DNA of 64,000 nucleotides. It comes from Lewinellaceae bacterium. GTDB taxonomy: Bacteria > Bacteroidota > Bacteroidia > Chitinophagales > Saprospiraceae. The notes under the pieces are model-generated. The model had not been told where the DNA came from, searched no databases, and saw only the letters and a list, made by a program, of their open reading frames with translations. Below, piece by piece: positions 50,711 through 59,639 of the stretch. Numbering within the stretch: position 1 is the first letter of the stretch; every line of letters starts with the position of its first letter. The stretch covers positions 62,001 to 126,000 of the forward strand of contig JACJXZ010000003.1 in NCBI GenBank assembly GCA_020636375.1, in the 5' to 3' direction. The position numbers and the translations under genes are program-made.

Positions 50711-53677
50711 TTACAGGGTCAGGCTGATGCCGAAACGAAGGGTCCGGGGGATAGGCACTTCGTTGAAGTCAAAGCCGCGAACGCCGTTGGTCTGGCCGGA
50801 GGCAGACACTTCCGGATCCCAGCCGTTGTAATCGTCAAAAGACAACAGGTTGCGGCCCTGCAGGAAAATCCGCAGGTTGCTGATGGCCGGCGTCCTGGGG
50901 TTGGTGGTATAGCTCAGCGTCAGTTCACGCAGTTTGACGAAAGAGCCATCCTCGATGTAGCGTTCCCAGATGTTGTAGGCGGCGTTGTTGTACCCTCTGG
51001 GCAGCTCTCCCCGGATTTCCTGGGCGTCGCGGAACCCGCCGCCAAAGGAAGAACGGGAGTTAACCCGGTCGGTGAAGTTGAACACTTCAAAGCCTTGCAC
51101 CGCATCGAACTGAAAATAGAGAGAAAACTTCTTGTAGGTAAATTCGTTGATCAGCGAACCGATCCAGTCGGGGTTCGGGTCGGCAATGGTTTTGCGCAGC
51201 ACCACGCCTTCCTCGTCGGTGGCGCGGCTGGGCAGGCCGTTGGCGTCGAGCAGGATGTCGCCATTGGCGTCACGGGCGTAAAAGAAGCCGTCAATGACCC
51301 CGATGGGTTCGCCGTTGCGGGCCACCGAAACGCCGAAGCTCTTGGGCAGGCGGATCAGGCCGCCCTCGATGCCGGCTACTTCGTTCCGGTTCTGGCTGAA
51401 GGTGGTGGTCAGTTTCCAGTTGAAATCCCGAACCTGAACCGGCACGGCGCGGACCATCAGTTCAAATCCCTTGTTGGTCATGGTTCCCACGTTTTCCAAC
51501 CGCGATGAAAACCCGGTGCTGGGGGCGACGGTCCGCTCCAGCAGCAGGTCCTGCACTTCTACATCATAATAAGAGAATTCGATCCCGAGGCGGTTGTCGA
51601 ACAGCCCCATATCAAACCCGAATTCGATTTCCCTCTGGCGTTCCGGCTTGATGTCGGGGTTGCCCTGGCGGGTGGCGGGCAGCAGCCCGGTCTGGCCGCC
51701 GATCGGCTGGGGGTTGTAGTTGGCGTAACGTTCGTAGGCCTGCAGGGCGGAGAGGTTGCCCGATTCGCCGTAGGAAGCCCGGATTTTGAAGGTGTTGACC
51801 GCCGTTCCTACGCCTTCTTTCCAGAAGGGTTCTTCCGAAAGCAGGTAGCTGAAGCTCGCCTTGGGATAGAACTGGGTCCTTTCGTTTTCACCGAAAGGAG
51901 AGGCCTGGTCGAGGCGAATGGCACCGGTGAGGAACAGTTTCTCGGAAAGGTTGAAAGTTTGCTGGAAAAAGGCCCCCTGGATATTGCGCTCCGACCTGGA
52001 GTCGCCCCGTCCGGTCACCGTACCGGCATTGGTGGATTGGACGACCGGGGAAAGGCGGTTGGCCGTGATGGCCAGTGTGGTAAACTCGTCGTGCTGAACC
52101 GTGAAGCCCAGCCAGCTTTGAGACTGCACGTTGCCGGTGATGTCGAAGGTATACCGCAGGTTGAGGTCGTTGTTGATCAACTGGGAAGTCGCAGTCGCTG
52201 TCCGTGCCCAACCGAGCGGAATGCCGTTGGCGCCCACGGGGATGAACCCGTCGGCTTTTTGCGTATAGGTATCGAACCCGAGAATGTATTCAATGTCAAA
52301 ACCTTTAAACGGAGAAAGCCGCAGTTGGGTGTTACCAATAAACCGCTGCGTTTGCTGGCCGAACTTAAAGGTTTCGATCACTTCCAGAGGGTTGGCGACG
52401 AAACCGGCCGGGCTTAGGTAATTGCCGTCCTCGTCCGCTTCCGGGTTGAAGTTGTTGTTGTTGAAGTTGTAGCCGGGCAGAGCGCCGTATACTTCGGCGA
52501 TCCCGCCGTTGGGTATCTCGTTGCTGTTGTTGTGGATGTAATTCAGGCCGACGGACACCGAAGCCCAGCTGCTCAGGATCTGGTCCACATTCAGGCGGGC
52601 GGAATAACGGCTGAAGTCGCTGTTCCGGATAATACCCTCGTTGTAGAATGCGGAACCCGACGCATAGTATTTGGTATTTTCTGACCCCCCGCTCATAGAA
52701 ATGGTATTGTCCGTCCCGATGCTGGTGTCAAAAATGTAGTCCTGCATCTTGTACCGGGTGGTGGGCACCAGGTTGGGGTTGCTGTTGTTGGTCGGCTCTT
52801 CAAAAGCAAAGGGTTCCATGTTTTCTTCAATCTCTTTCCGCAGCTGGTTCATGTTGATGCTGGTGGAGAAAGAAATCCTCGGTTTGCCCTGGGCACCCTT
52901 CTTGGTGAAGATCTGCACCACGCCGTTGCTGGCCCGCGAGCCATATACGGCGGCGGCGGCGGCACCTTTGATCACCTCTACCCGTTCGATGTCGCTCGGG
53001 TTGAGGTCTACCAGGCGGTTCTGGGTGTATCCGCCCAGGTCGATGAGTTCATTCGATGAGTTGTCGATGATGACGCCGTCGACGATGTAAAGGGGGTTGG
53101 AGTTGCCCAGTACGGTGCTGTAGCCCCGCAGGGTCACGGAAATCCCGCCCGCCGGGTTTCCCGAGTTCTGATTGACCAGGGCGCCGGTTATTTTGCCGGA
53201 CAGGGCCTGGTCGAGGCTCGTAGCCCCGGAGTTGGTGATGTCCCTGGCGTCCAGGGTGGAAATAGCGTTGCCGAGGCGCTTTTTGGTCGTTGCCGTTGAA
53301 GCGCCCGTGACGACCACCTGTTCCAGCCCGATGTAATCTTCCCGGAGGGTAACGTCCAATGTTTCCTTTCCTCCGGCCGTTGGCGTGACTTGCTGTTTGG
53401 CGGCGCCATAGCCTACGTAACTGTAAACGACGGTAACGGGCGCGTCCGAGGCGGGGATACTCAGGGTGTAGGCACCGTCGAAATCCGTGACGGTGCCTTG
53501 TCCGGGCGCGCCTTCAACGAAAACGGTAGCCCCCAGCAAAGGCTCGCCATCCGGCCCTGTTACCGTACCTGTCAGGGTGAAGTTCTGAGCCTCAAGGCTC
53601 GTAGCCCCCAGCACCAGGAGTAAGGCTCCGAGATGAGCCAGTAATCTGAGGGTTCTTTGATTAGGATTTGGTTTCAT
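50711..53677 (-). CDS. SusC/RagA TonB-dependent outer-membrane transporter
   Basis: 988 residues. A signal peptide is followed by a carboxypeptidase-like/CNA-B domain (about 33-115; LTGTVTGPDGEPLLGATVFV), a TonB-box-like stretch and plug domain (about 118-240) with the SusC signatures LDQALSGKITGA and RGYSTVLGNSNPLYIVDGV, then the 22-strand barrel ending LRFGISLTL. It imports oligomers using TonB energy, with the SusD lid encoded next. The propeller gene lies 104 bases upstream on the same strand. Confidence 0.95.
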   Translation of the reverse strand: MKPNPNQRTLRLLAHLGALLLVLGATSLEAQNFTLTGTVTGPDGEPLLGATVFVEGAPGQGTVTDFDGAYTLSIPASDAPVTVVYSYVGYGAAKQQVTPTAGGKETLDVTLREDYIGLEQVVVTGASTATTKKRLGNAISTLDARDITNSGATSLDQALSGKITGALVNQNSGNPAGGISVTLRGYSTVLGNSNPLYIVDGVIIDNSSNELIDLGGYTQNRLVDLNPSDIERVEVIKGAAAAAVYGSRASNGVVQIFTKKGAQGKPRISFSTSINMNQLRKEIEENMEPFAFEEPTNNSNPNLVPTTRYKMQDYIFDTSIGTDNTISMSGGSENTKYYASGSAFYNEGIIRNSDFSRYSARLNVDQILSSWASVSVGLNYIHNNSNEIPNGGIAEVYGALPGYNFNNNNFNPEADEDGNYLSPAGFVANPLEVIETFKFGQQTQRFIGNTQLRLSPFKGFDIEYILGFDTYTQKADGFIPVGANGIPLGWARTATATSQLINNDLNLRYTFDITGNVQSQSWLGFTVQHDEFTTLAITANRLSPVVQSTNAGTVTGRGDSRSERNIQGAFFQQTFNLSEKLFLTGAIRLDQASPFGENERTQFYPKASFSYLLSEEPFWKEGVGTAVNTFKIRASYGESGNLSALQAYERYANYNPQPIGGQTGLLPATRQGNPDIKPERQREIEFGFDMGLFDNRLGIEFSYYDVEVQDLLLERTVAPSTGFSSRLENVGTMTNKGFELMVRAVPVQVRDFNWKLTTTFSQNRNEVAGIEGGLIRLPKSFGVSVARNGEPIGVIDGFFYARDANGDILLDANGLPSRATDEEGVVLRKTIADPNPDWIGSLINEFTYKKFSLYFQFDAVQGFEVFNFTDRVNSRSSFGGGFRDAQEIRGELPRGYNNAAYNIWERYIEDGSFVKLRELTLSYTTNPRTPAISNLRIFLQGRNLLSFDDYNGWDPEVSASGQTNGVRGFDFNEVPIPRTLRFGISLTL

Positions 53678-53781
53678 AACTAGTGATTTTGTTATAATAG
53701 TGTGAATGCAGATTTTGCTTTTCCCGGAATGAATATAGAACTTATTTTTTTACGAGCCTATATCCATTTCGCCCGCCCGCC

Positions 53782-56700
53782 TCACCTGCCTTCCGGCAGC
53801 GGCTGCCCTTCGATCCAGGGCGCGCCGGCTTCGGCCATTTGTTTTTCGATCTGCGGAATTTGCTTTTCGCTTATCTGTTTAAGTTCGCCCTTGATCCGGC
53901 CGAGTTCTGCCCGGGCGACCTCCAGGCTGCGCCGGTGCATGGGCGCAGGGCCATAGGTAGACAGGCGGGTGCCGGACACCGCCGTACGCAGTCGGTCCTG
54001 GACGGCAGGGGGCTCTTTCTCTCCGATCTCCTGTTTGGATCGGTTCCCGTTCAGGGTGCCATCCAGTTCGAGCAGGCTTTGCCGGAGTTCATGCAGTTGG
54101 GCATCCAGGCTGCCCGGCGCGCTAAGGGTTCTGGAAAGGGCCAGTTGCATAGCCTTCACCCGGCTCAGGCTGTTGCGCAGGGTTACCGCCGTAGCGGATA
54201 CCTCTCCCTGTACATCTTCCAGCTCCCGCCAGAAAGCCGCCACTTCCCCGGGTGCCGCTGCCGGCAGGGCGCCTTCGCGCAGGCGTTCCACTTCAAAGGA
54301 TACCGGGCCGGCGAGGGTCGTGGCCACGCCATCCTCCTGTTTGTAAAGGGTGACCGTGTAGGTTCCCGGAGGGGCCATGAAGCCCGCCGGGCCATCGTCG
54401 TCGTCGGGTTTCTGATCCAGGGTGACGGCCTGGGGGGCGGGGTAGCGCAGATCCCACGCCACCCGGTGGAATCCTTTTTTGACCGGCCCTTCCAGGCGCC
54501 GAATGATGTTGCCGTCGCTGTCGGCGACGGTAAGCCAGATCTTTGGATCTTCCTGGCGGCGCTCTTCTTCAACGGCATCCCAGCCGGGGAACGGAATATC
54601 GCCGGCCATCGCTTTTTCCTTCTCCTGCCGGGCTTCCTCCTTCGTTTTGAGGCCCTCCCGCAGGAAATAGGTAAAGACGGCGCCGAAAGGCGGGTTGGGC
54701 GCCACATAGTAAGAAGCGCCCTGGCTGCCTTTGATGTCGTCAAAATCCAGCACCGCCCGGGGTATGTACCACCAGGCTTTGCGGGCAGAGAACAGAGCAG
54801 CCTCTTCTTTCAATTTTGCTTCGGTAACTTCCCGCAGTACGCTGTAATCATCCAGGACGTAGAAACTGCGGCCGAAGGAGGCGCCTACCAGGTCATTCTC
54901 CCGCCGCTGGATAGCCAGGTCCCGGAAGGAGATGGTCGGCACGCCGCCGGTGAGCTTCACCCAGCGTTGTCCGCCGTTGGGGGTGAAGTAGATGCCGAAT
55001 TCGGTGGCGGCGAAGAGCAATTCGGGTTTGACGTGGTCCTGTACCACCCGCCACACCAGCGTCCGGTCCGGGATATTGCCGGCAATGGACGTCCAGGTTT
55101 TTCCGCGGTCGGTACTTTTCAAAAGATACGGTTTGAAATCTCCGTATTTGTGGTTGTCCAGGGCAATATATACCGTGTTGGCGTCGAACAGGTCGGCTTT
55201 GATATCGTTAACGAAGGCTGTTTTGGGGACGCCCGGGAGGCTTCCGGCTTCGATCCGGCGCCAGTTGGCGCCGCCGTCTTCGGTCACCTGGATAAGGCCG
55301 TCATCGGTACCGGCGTAGACCAGGCCTTCCTGTTTGGGGGATTCGGCCAGAGAGGTGATGGTATTGTAGGCCGACATGGCCAGCACGTCCCAGGGGCTGT
55401 CCCAGCTCCAGGTTTTGCCCATGACGGGCAGTTCGAGCCGTTCCTGGTTGCGGGTGAGGTCGCCGGAGATAGCCCGCCAGCTGTCGCCGCGGTTGTCGGA
55501 GCGCCAGACGCGCTGAGAAGCAAAATAGAGGCGGGTGGGCGAATGGGGGCTGACCAGGATCGGGGAGTCCCAGTTGAAGCGTTCGGGCCCTTCGCCGGCC
55601 TCCGGCTGGGGCTGGATGTAGACGACCTCGCCGGTGGTGCGGTCGGTGCGCACCAGGTTGCCCTGCTGCCATTCGGAGTAGACGATGTCGGGATTGCCGG
55701 GCTCGGTGGCCGGCTGGTGGCCGTCGGCAAAGACGGTAATGAACCAGTCGGCATTGCGGATGCCGTGCAGGTTATCGGTGCGGGAAGGGCCGCCGTGGGT
55801 GTTGTTATCCTGGGTGCCGCCGTAGATGTTGTAAAAAGGCTCGGCATCGTCCACCGCTACTTTATAGTACTGGGTGATGGGCATATTGGCGATGAAGCGC
55901 CAGTTCTCCGCCAGGTCGAAACTCTCGTACAGGCCGCCGTCCGTGCCTACCAGGAGATAGTCGGGGTCGCCTTTGCGGAAAGCGATAGCGTGGTTATCGC
56001 TGTGCTTGTATTCTTCCTTCATCCGGCGGAAGGTCTTGCCGCCGTCATCCGACACCTGGATGCGCACATCCATGAGGTAAAGCCGCCCGGCCTGGTGGGG
56101 CGAGGCGTAGAGTTCCTGGTAGTAATGCGGCCCGGTGGCGCCGGAAACGGCGTCCGACCGTTTTTCCCAGCTGGCGCCGCGATCCGTGGATCGGTAGACG
56201 CCGCCGGTGCGCCGGTCCAGCTCGATGGCGGCATACACCACATCCGGCGCCTGGGGCGAGATGGCCAGCCCGATCTTGCCCATATTGGATTTGGGCAGGC
56301 CTTTGGACAGCTTTTCCCAGCGCTCCCCTCCGTCGTCGCTGCGATAGATAGCCGTGCCGGGGCCTCCGCCCATGAGGACGGCCACGTTGCGGTGGCGCTG
56401 CCAGGTAGCGGCGTACATCCGGTTGGGGTCGCGGGGATCAATCGCCAGGTCGGTCACGCCCACCCATTCGTCATCGCCCAGCACCTTTTTCCAGTTCTGG
56501 CCGCCGTCGGTGGACTTGTAGAGCCCCCGGTCGCCGCCTTTGGCCCAAAGGGGCCCCTGAGCGGCCACCCAGATGATGTCGGAATTTTCCGGGTGGACGA
56601 CAATCCTGGAAATGTGTTCGGAGTTTTTCAGGCCCATATTTTTCCAGCTCTGGCCGCCGTCGGTGCTGCGATAGACACCGTCGCCGTAGCCGACATGGCG

Positions 56701-57063
56701 GCCGCCCACATTCTCCCCGGTGCCTACCCAGATGGTATGGGGGTTGTTGGGATCAATAGTGACGCAGCCGATGGAGTAGGAAGGCTGGTCGTCAAAAACG
56801 GGCGTCCAGGTGATGCCGGCATTGGCGGTTTTCCAGACGCCCCCCGAACCAACAGCCACGTACCACACATTATCGTCTTCCGGGTGGATGGCGATATCGG
56901 CAATGCGCCCCGCCATAAAAGCCGGGCCGATACTGCGGAATTCCAGCCCGCTGAAGGTGGAGTCTGCCCAAAGGGCGGCGCTTCTTTCCTGGGAAAGGCC
57001 GGCCTGGCAGAAAAGCAACTGGAAAAGGAAAAGGAAACTTAGGGGAGTAATCTTCCGGATCAT
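53782..57063 (-). CDS. Large Asp-box beta-propeller (sortilin-like) secreted protein
   Basis: 1093 residues with a cleavable signal (LSFLFLFQLLFCQAGLSQ). About ten Asp-box motifs (TANAGITW, STDGGQSW, STDGGQNW, SDDGGERW, SDNRGDSW, TEDGGANW, STDRGKTW) indicate tandem propellers over about 30-700. Residues about 720-1000 form beta-rich domains, including a FlgD-like segment (PAPQAVTLDQKPDDDDGPAGFMAPPGTYTVTLY). A C-terminal helical stretch (about 960-1085) is probably coiled coil. Unlike the two propeller proteins at 40-45 kb it has no T9SS tail, so it is likely periplasmic or released by another route. It precedes SusC on the same strand and may share its operon. Confidence 0.85.
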   Translation of the reverse strand: MIRKITPLSFLFLFQLLFCQAGLSQERSAALWADSTFSGLEFRSIGPAFMAGRIADIAIHPEDDNVWYVAVGSGGVWKTANAGITWTPVFDDQPSYSIGCVTIDPNNPHTIWVGTGENVGGRHVGYGDGVYRSTDGGQSWKNMGLKNSEHISRIVVHPENSDIIWVAAQGPLWAKGGDRGLYKSTDGGQNWKKVLGDDEWVGVTDLAIDPRDPNRMYAATWQRHRNVAVLMGGGPGTAIYRSDDGGERWEKLSKGLPKSNMGKIGLAISPQAPDVVYAAIELDRRTGGVYRSTDRGASWEKRSDAVSGATGPHYYQELYASPHQAGRLYLMDVRIQVSDDGGKTFRRMKEEYKHSDNHAIAFRKGDPDYLLVGTDGGLYESFDLAENWRFIANMPITQYYKVAVDDAEPFYNIYGGTQDNNTHGGPSRTDNLHGIRNADWFITVFADGHQPATEPGNPDIVYSEWQQGNLVRTDRTTGEVVYIQPQPEAGEGPERFNWDSPILVSPHSPTRLYFASQRVWRSDNRGDSWRAISGDLTRNQERLELPVMGKTWSWDSPWDVLAMSAYNTITSLAESPKQEGLVYAGTDDGLIQVTEDGGANWRRIEAGSLPGVPKTAFVNDIKADLFDANTVYIALDNHKYGDFKPYLLKSTDRGKTWTSIAGNIPDRTLVWRVVQDHVKPELLFAATEFGIYFTPNGGQRWVKLTGGVPTISFRDLAIQRRENDLVGASFGRSFYVLDDYSVLREVTEAKLKEEAALFSARKAWWYIPRAVLDFDDIKGSQGASYYVAPNPPFGAVFTYFLREGLKTKEEARQEKEKAMAGDIPFPGWDAVEEERRQEDPKIWLTVADSDGNIIRRLEGPVKKGFHRVAWDLRYPAPQAVTLDQKPDDDDGPAGFMAPPGTYTVTLYKQEDGVATTLAGPVSFEVERLREGALPAAAPGEVAAFWRELEDVQGEVSATAVTLRNSLSRVKAMQLALSRTLSAPGSLDAQLHELRQSLLELDGTLNGNRSKQEIGEKEPPAVQDRLRTAVSGTRLSTYGPAPMHRRSLEVARAELGRIKGELKQISEKQIPQIEKQMAEAGAPWIEGQPLPEGR

Positions 57064-57135
57064 GGTTTTTTCGTTTAGAGCTTAAAAATAACAGGATGAA
57101 GGTAAGGAATTCAGGAAGATCCGGACAGGCTTTTT

Positions 57136-57372
57136 TTTGCGAAACATAAGGCCCACGCCGAGCGGTTGATCCGGCCGATCCTGCAGGATGAGCAGGTGCG
57201 GCGGATTTAACCCCTGAATGAAAAGGGAAAGTATATTGGCCTGCCGCCTTATGTAAAGGGGGACAAGATCAGCCCGGTGCTCTTTCCGACCCTGGTGATC
57301 GACCTGTCGGAAATTTTTCCGGAGATGGACCTGGCGGAAGAGCCCTGGGATGAGCATTACGTGAAGATGTAA
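57136..57372 (+). pseudogene. Uma2-like nuclease C-terminal fragment
   Basis: One frame reads AKHKAHAERLIRPILQDEQV, an in-frame TAA at 57208, then PLNEKGKYIGLPPYVKGD and SPVLFPTLVIDLSEIFPEMD, ending at a TAA at 57370. The end resembles the C-terminus of Uma2-type restriction-endonuclease-like proteins (SPxLFPxLxIDLxEIFPE). The N-terminal two thirds and any start are missing. The family assignment is from memory of the motif. Confidence 0.5.
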
Positions 57373-57480
57373 CTGGAAGAACTCAACAAAATAGCCCTGG
57401 GGTTTAAGGAGGAATTGCTCAACCTTCTTCCCAAAATTATCATGGCCCTTGTCGTCCTGGGCTTGGGGTATCTCCTGGCG
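57373..57480 (+). pseudogene. MscS-like N-terminal helix fragment
   Basis: The frame continues directly from the preceding fragment's stop with LEELNKIALGFKEELLNLLP and KIIMALVVLGLGYLLAR, typical of the first helix of small mechanosensitive channels. It breaks off at about 57480, where MgtE-like sequence begins in another frame. Confidence 0.45.
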
Positions 57481-57500
57481 CGGGCCGGGAAGAACGACCT

Positions 57501-58043
57501 TTGTCGAAGGTATCCTTTGCTGTCCGGAAGCGGCTGCTCTGGCTGCAGGTCAACCTCGCCACCGCCTTTATGGCTTTGGTGGCCGTAGGCTTCTTTGAAG
57601 ACACCATTGCGGAAATCACCATACTGGCCGTCTTTTTACCCGTCGTCGCCGGCCAGTCGGGCAATACCGGCTCCCAGGCTTTGGCCGTGACCATGCGGGG
57701 GCTGGCGTTGCGGGAAATCAGGATTTCTCAATGGTTTAAAGTGGCGAAAAAGGAAATAATGGTCGGGTTCATCAACGGCCTTGCCGTGGCTTTTACCACG
57801 GGCGTCATCGTCTACTTTTGGGCTTCCTCTTTCGGGATCGCCCTGGTGATCGCCATCTCTATGGTTCTGTCTATGATGATCGCCGGTTTTTCGGGCGCGG
57901 GGATACCGATGGCGTTGAAAGCTGCCGGGCAGGATTCGGCTACCTCTTCGTCCATCATTTTGACTACGGTGACGGATATTTGCGGTTTCCTTAGTTTTTT
58001 GGGGCTGGCGACTGCTTTGGCATCGGCGCTGGGGATTACCTGA
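57501..58043 (+). CDS. Truncated MgtE-type magnesium transporter (transmembrane part only)
   Basis: 180 residues from TTG; an ATG at 57570 is the alternative start. It matches the C-terminal half of the MgtE membrane domain: the conserved FEDTIAEITILAVFLPVVAG, the pore motif GNTGSQ, and the final helices (GFSGAGIPMALKAAGQDSAT; TVTDICGFLSFLGLA). Intact MgtE proteins are about 450 residues with a cytoplasmic N domain, CBS domains and five transmembrane helices. Here the N domain, CBS pair and first helix are absent, and MscS-like sequence abuts the 5' end. It is almost certainly a pseudogene, although the remaining frame is open. Confidence 0.7.
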   Translation: MSKVSFAVRKRLLWLQVNLATAFMALVAVGFFEDTIAEITILAVFLPVVAGQSGNTGSQALAVTMRGLALREIRISQWFKVAKKEIMVGFINGLAVAFTTGVIVYFWASSFGIALVIAISMVLSMMIAGFSGAGIPMALKAAGQDSATSSSIILTTVTDICGFLSFLGLATALASALGIT

Positions 58044-58071
58044 ACTGCCCTTTACTCTGCCCGAAATCTTC

Positions 58072-58288
58072 CTACTGCTTGACAAAGCGCTGCACCCACA
58101 TGCCCGAATCGCCCCTGATCTTCAGGAGGTACACCCCCGGCTGCAATTGAGCAACAGGCCATAACCCTCCTTTCCGAATCCGTGAGGATGAAGCGGCCTA
58201 TCTGCCGGCCGGCCAGGCCGAAAACGGTTATGTCCAGCCTATTTTGCTTGGTTACGTTGAAGGAAATTTCTGGCAGATACGACTCCAG
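58072..58288 (-). pseudogene. Orphan T9SS C-terminal sorting-domain fragment
   Basis: On the minus strand PEISFNVTKQNRLDITVFGL is followed by AGRQIGRFILTDSERR, then after a frame change WPVAQLQPGVYLLKIRGDSG and a terminal VQRFVKQ with stop at 58072. This is the standard type A sorting domain without its passenger, and it carries a frameshift. Confidence 0.6.
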
Positions 58289-58408
58289 CTAACTAAAAAT
58301 CCCATCTTAACCGACTGCCTGCTAAATCAACAATATGGCCTTGGCGGTCGTTCAAGAATTGTGAAGCGCTTAGATACCAAAAGATTTTGAAAGGCAAAAA
58401 GTTAGAAT

Positions 58409-59188
58409 ATGTCTTGGTTCTGGAAAAAGAAAAAAACGGATGCTAAACGGGAAAAACAACCTTCCCAGAGAGATTTGCCGGAGGAATTCGGGGATAAAAT
58501 ACATTTCAGAGGCGAAGGCGATCACACTAATGTCATCCTGGATGGCGACAAACTGGGTGGCAAAGATGCACAGGAAGCGATAATCAGGGAGTATTCTGCC
58601 AAAAGCGGGTTCTCTTTTTTTGAAGGCGAAGTGGAACACGGTTATTCGCTCAGCAAGGTAAAGGCGAGCGGAAAATGCCCGCGCTGCAATGCCCGAACCG
58701 AACAGAAATACTCCAACTTTGTCTATGCGGTCGAAGGCGGCGCTCCTCGGGTGAATACCTCTCCATTAGGTTATTTCTGTACCAACTGCCCAACTGTTAT
58801 CATCGACGAAAAGTCCATCGAGAGGGATGTACAGGGCGGCCATGTTTTCAATGGAGTTGTCGGCGTGGATGTGTCGCCAAAAGGGTTTATAGGCTTTAAA
58901 ACATGGAATGGATCGAAACCTATCTACCTCTTCGATGAAAACGAGGAATTAGCGGGGATAACAACTAAAGACGAAATGGGCGAAGGCACCGGTTTTTATT
59001 TCCCGGAAGAGATGGATAGAGGGCCTTCTTTTTCCAATCCCAAGAAGAAAAGAAAAAACCGAAAGAAAAACCGCCGCGCCCGGGCTTCCCGAAAGGCCAA
59101 CCGGAGGAAAAAGCAGGAATGCGCGAGGCGCTGTAAATCACTTTCACCTTCCCGTGAACCTGCTCCCTCTTCTCGGGCGAACCGGTAG
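58409..59188 (+). CDS. Zinc-ribbon-like protein of unknown function
   Basis: 259 residues starting MSWFWKKKKTDAK. Two CxxC pairs, CPRCNAR (about 90) and CTNCP (about 124), are spaced for a zinc ribbon. A beta-rich segment follows (GGHVFNGVVGVDVSPKGFIGF; PIYLFDENEELAGI). The C-terminus is a very basic tail (KKKRKNRKKN and on). The last about 24 residues are read across the antisense strand of a decayed oxidoreductase gene, so the natural end may have been altered. No family recognised. Cytoplasmic; nucleic-acid binding through the basic tail is only a guess. Confidence 0.75.
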   Translation: MSWFWKKKKTDAKREKQPSQRDLPEEFGDKIHFRGEGDHTNVILDGDKLGGKDAQEAIIREYSAKSGFSFFEGEVEHGYSLSKVKASGKCPRCNARTEQKYSNFVYAVEGGAPRVNTSPLGYFCTNCPTVIIDEKSIERDVQGGHVFNGVVGVDVSPKGFIGFKTWNGSKPIYLFDENEELAGITTKDEMGEGTGFYFPEEMDRGPSFSNPKKKRKNRKKNRRARASRKANRRKKQECARRCKSLSPSREPAPSSRANR

Positions 59189-59283
59189 CCGGCCAGGCGG
59201 CAGTGCTTCGTGTGGGCGAATGACGGGGCCAGCTGGTTAGTGGCATAGTTGCCGAGGCCCAGCAGGGCAATACCCAATTTCAA
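59117..59283 (-). pseudogene. Gfo/Idh/MocA oxidoreductase N-terminal fragment
   Basis: ATG at 59283 opens MKLGIALLGLGNYATNQLAP and SFAHTKHCRLAG, the N-terminal Rossmann strand and helix typical of this family. Then the frame appears to shift, with TGSPEKREQ read in the neighbouring frame, and similarity fades. About 300 residues are missing. Confidence 0.65.
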
Positions 59284-59318
59284 ATCGGTTTGTAACTATT
59301 GAGCTGGGCTAAGAGGCT

Positions 59319-59450
59319 TTTGCCACAAAGACACCAAGGCGCAAAGATTGCACGAAGCCGATGCCGATAGCTATCGGGCATCGGCTTGTGCAATCTTAGT
59401 GTCCGTCTGTTCAGCCGGATAAATTTTTGCGTCTTCGTGGCTAAAAAGCG
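59319..59450. repeat. CAAAG/CACGAAG repeat enclosing a long hairpin
   Basis: Outer words (GCCACAAAGACACCAAGGCG and TTGCGTCTTCGTGGC) face each other. Inside, 59344-59397 forms a near-perfect 27-base stem with two one-base bulges around GATAGCTATC. Confidence 0.65.
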
Positions 59451-59495
59451 GAGGGCTGCTAAATTGTTACGCTTTTTCAGTTTAAAGGCATTCTC

Positions 59496-59639
59496 CCATT
59501 TGGCCGTGCGATCAGGATGATCGCGGCACGAGGCATACCGATACTATAACCGGGCACTTCGGTAAGGGCTGGATGGCGGCTTGATGTCATTACAAAGGGC
59601 ACCATTTGGCCGTGCGATCAGGATGATCGCGGCACGAGG
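59496..59639. repeat. 38-bp direct repeat, two copies
   Basis: The sequence at 59496-59533 recurs at 59602-59639. Each copy contains an internal palindrome (GTGCGATCA and TGATCGCGGCAC). The second copy supplies the last seven codons and stop of the epimerase-like gene. Confidence 0.8.

Noticed and set aside
53839..57042. 1067-codon plus-strand frame opposite the large propeller gene
   Set aside because: Antisense shadow; the minus strand shows signal peptide and Asp-box motifs.
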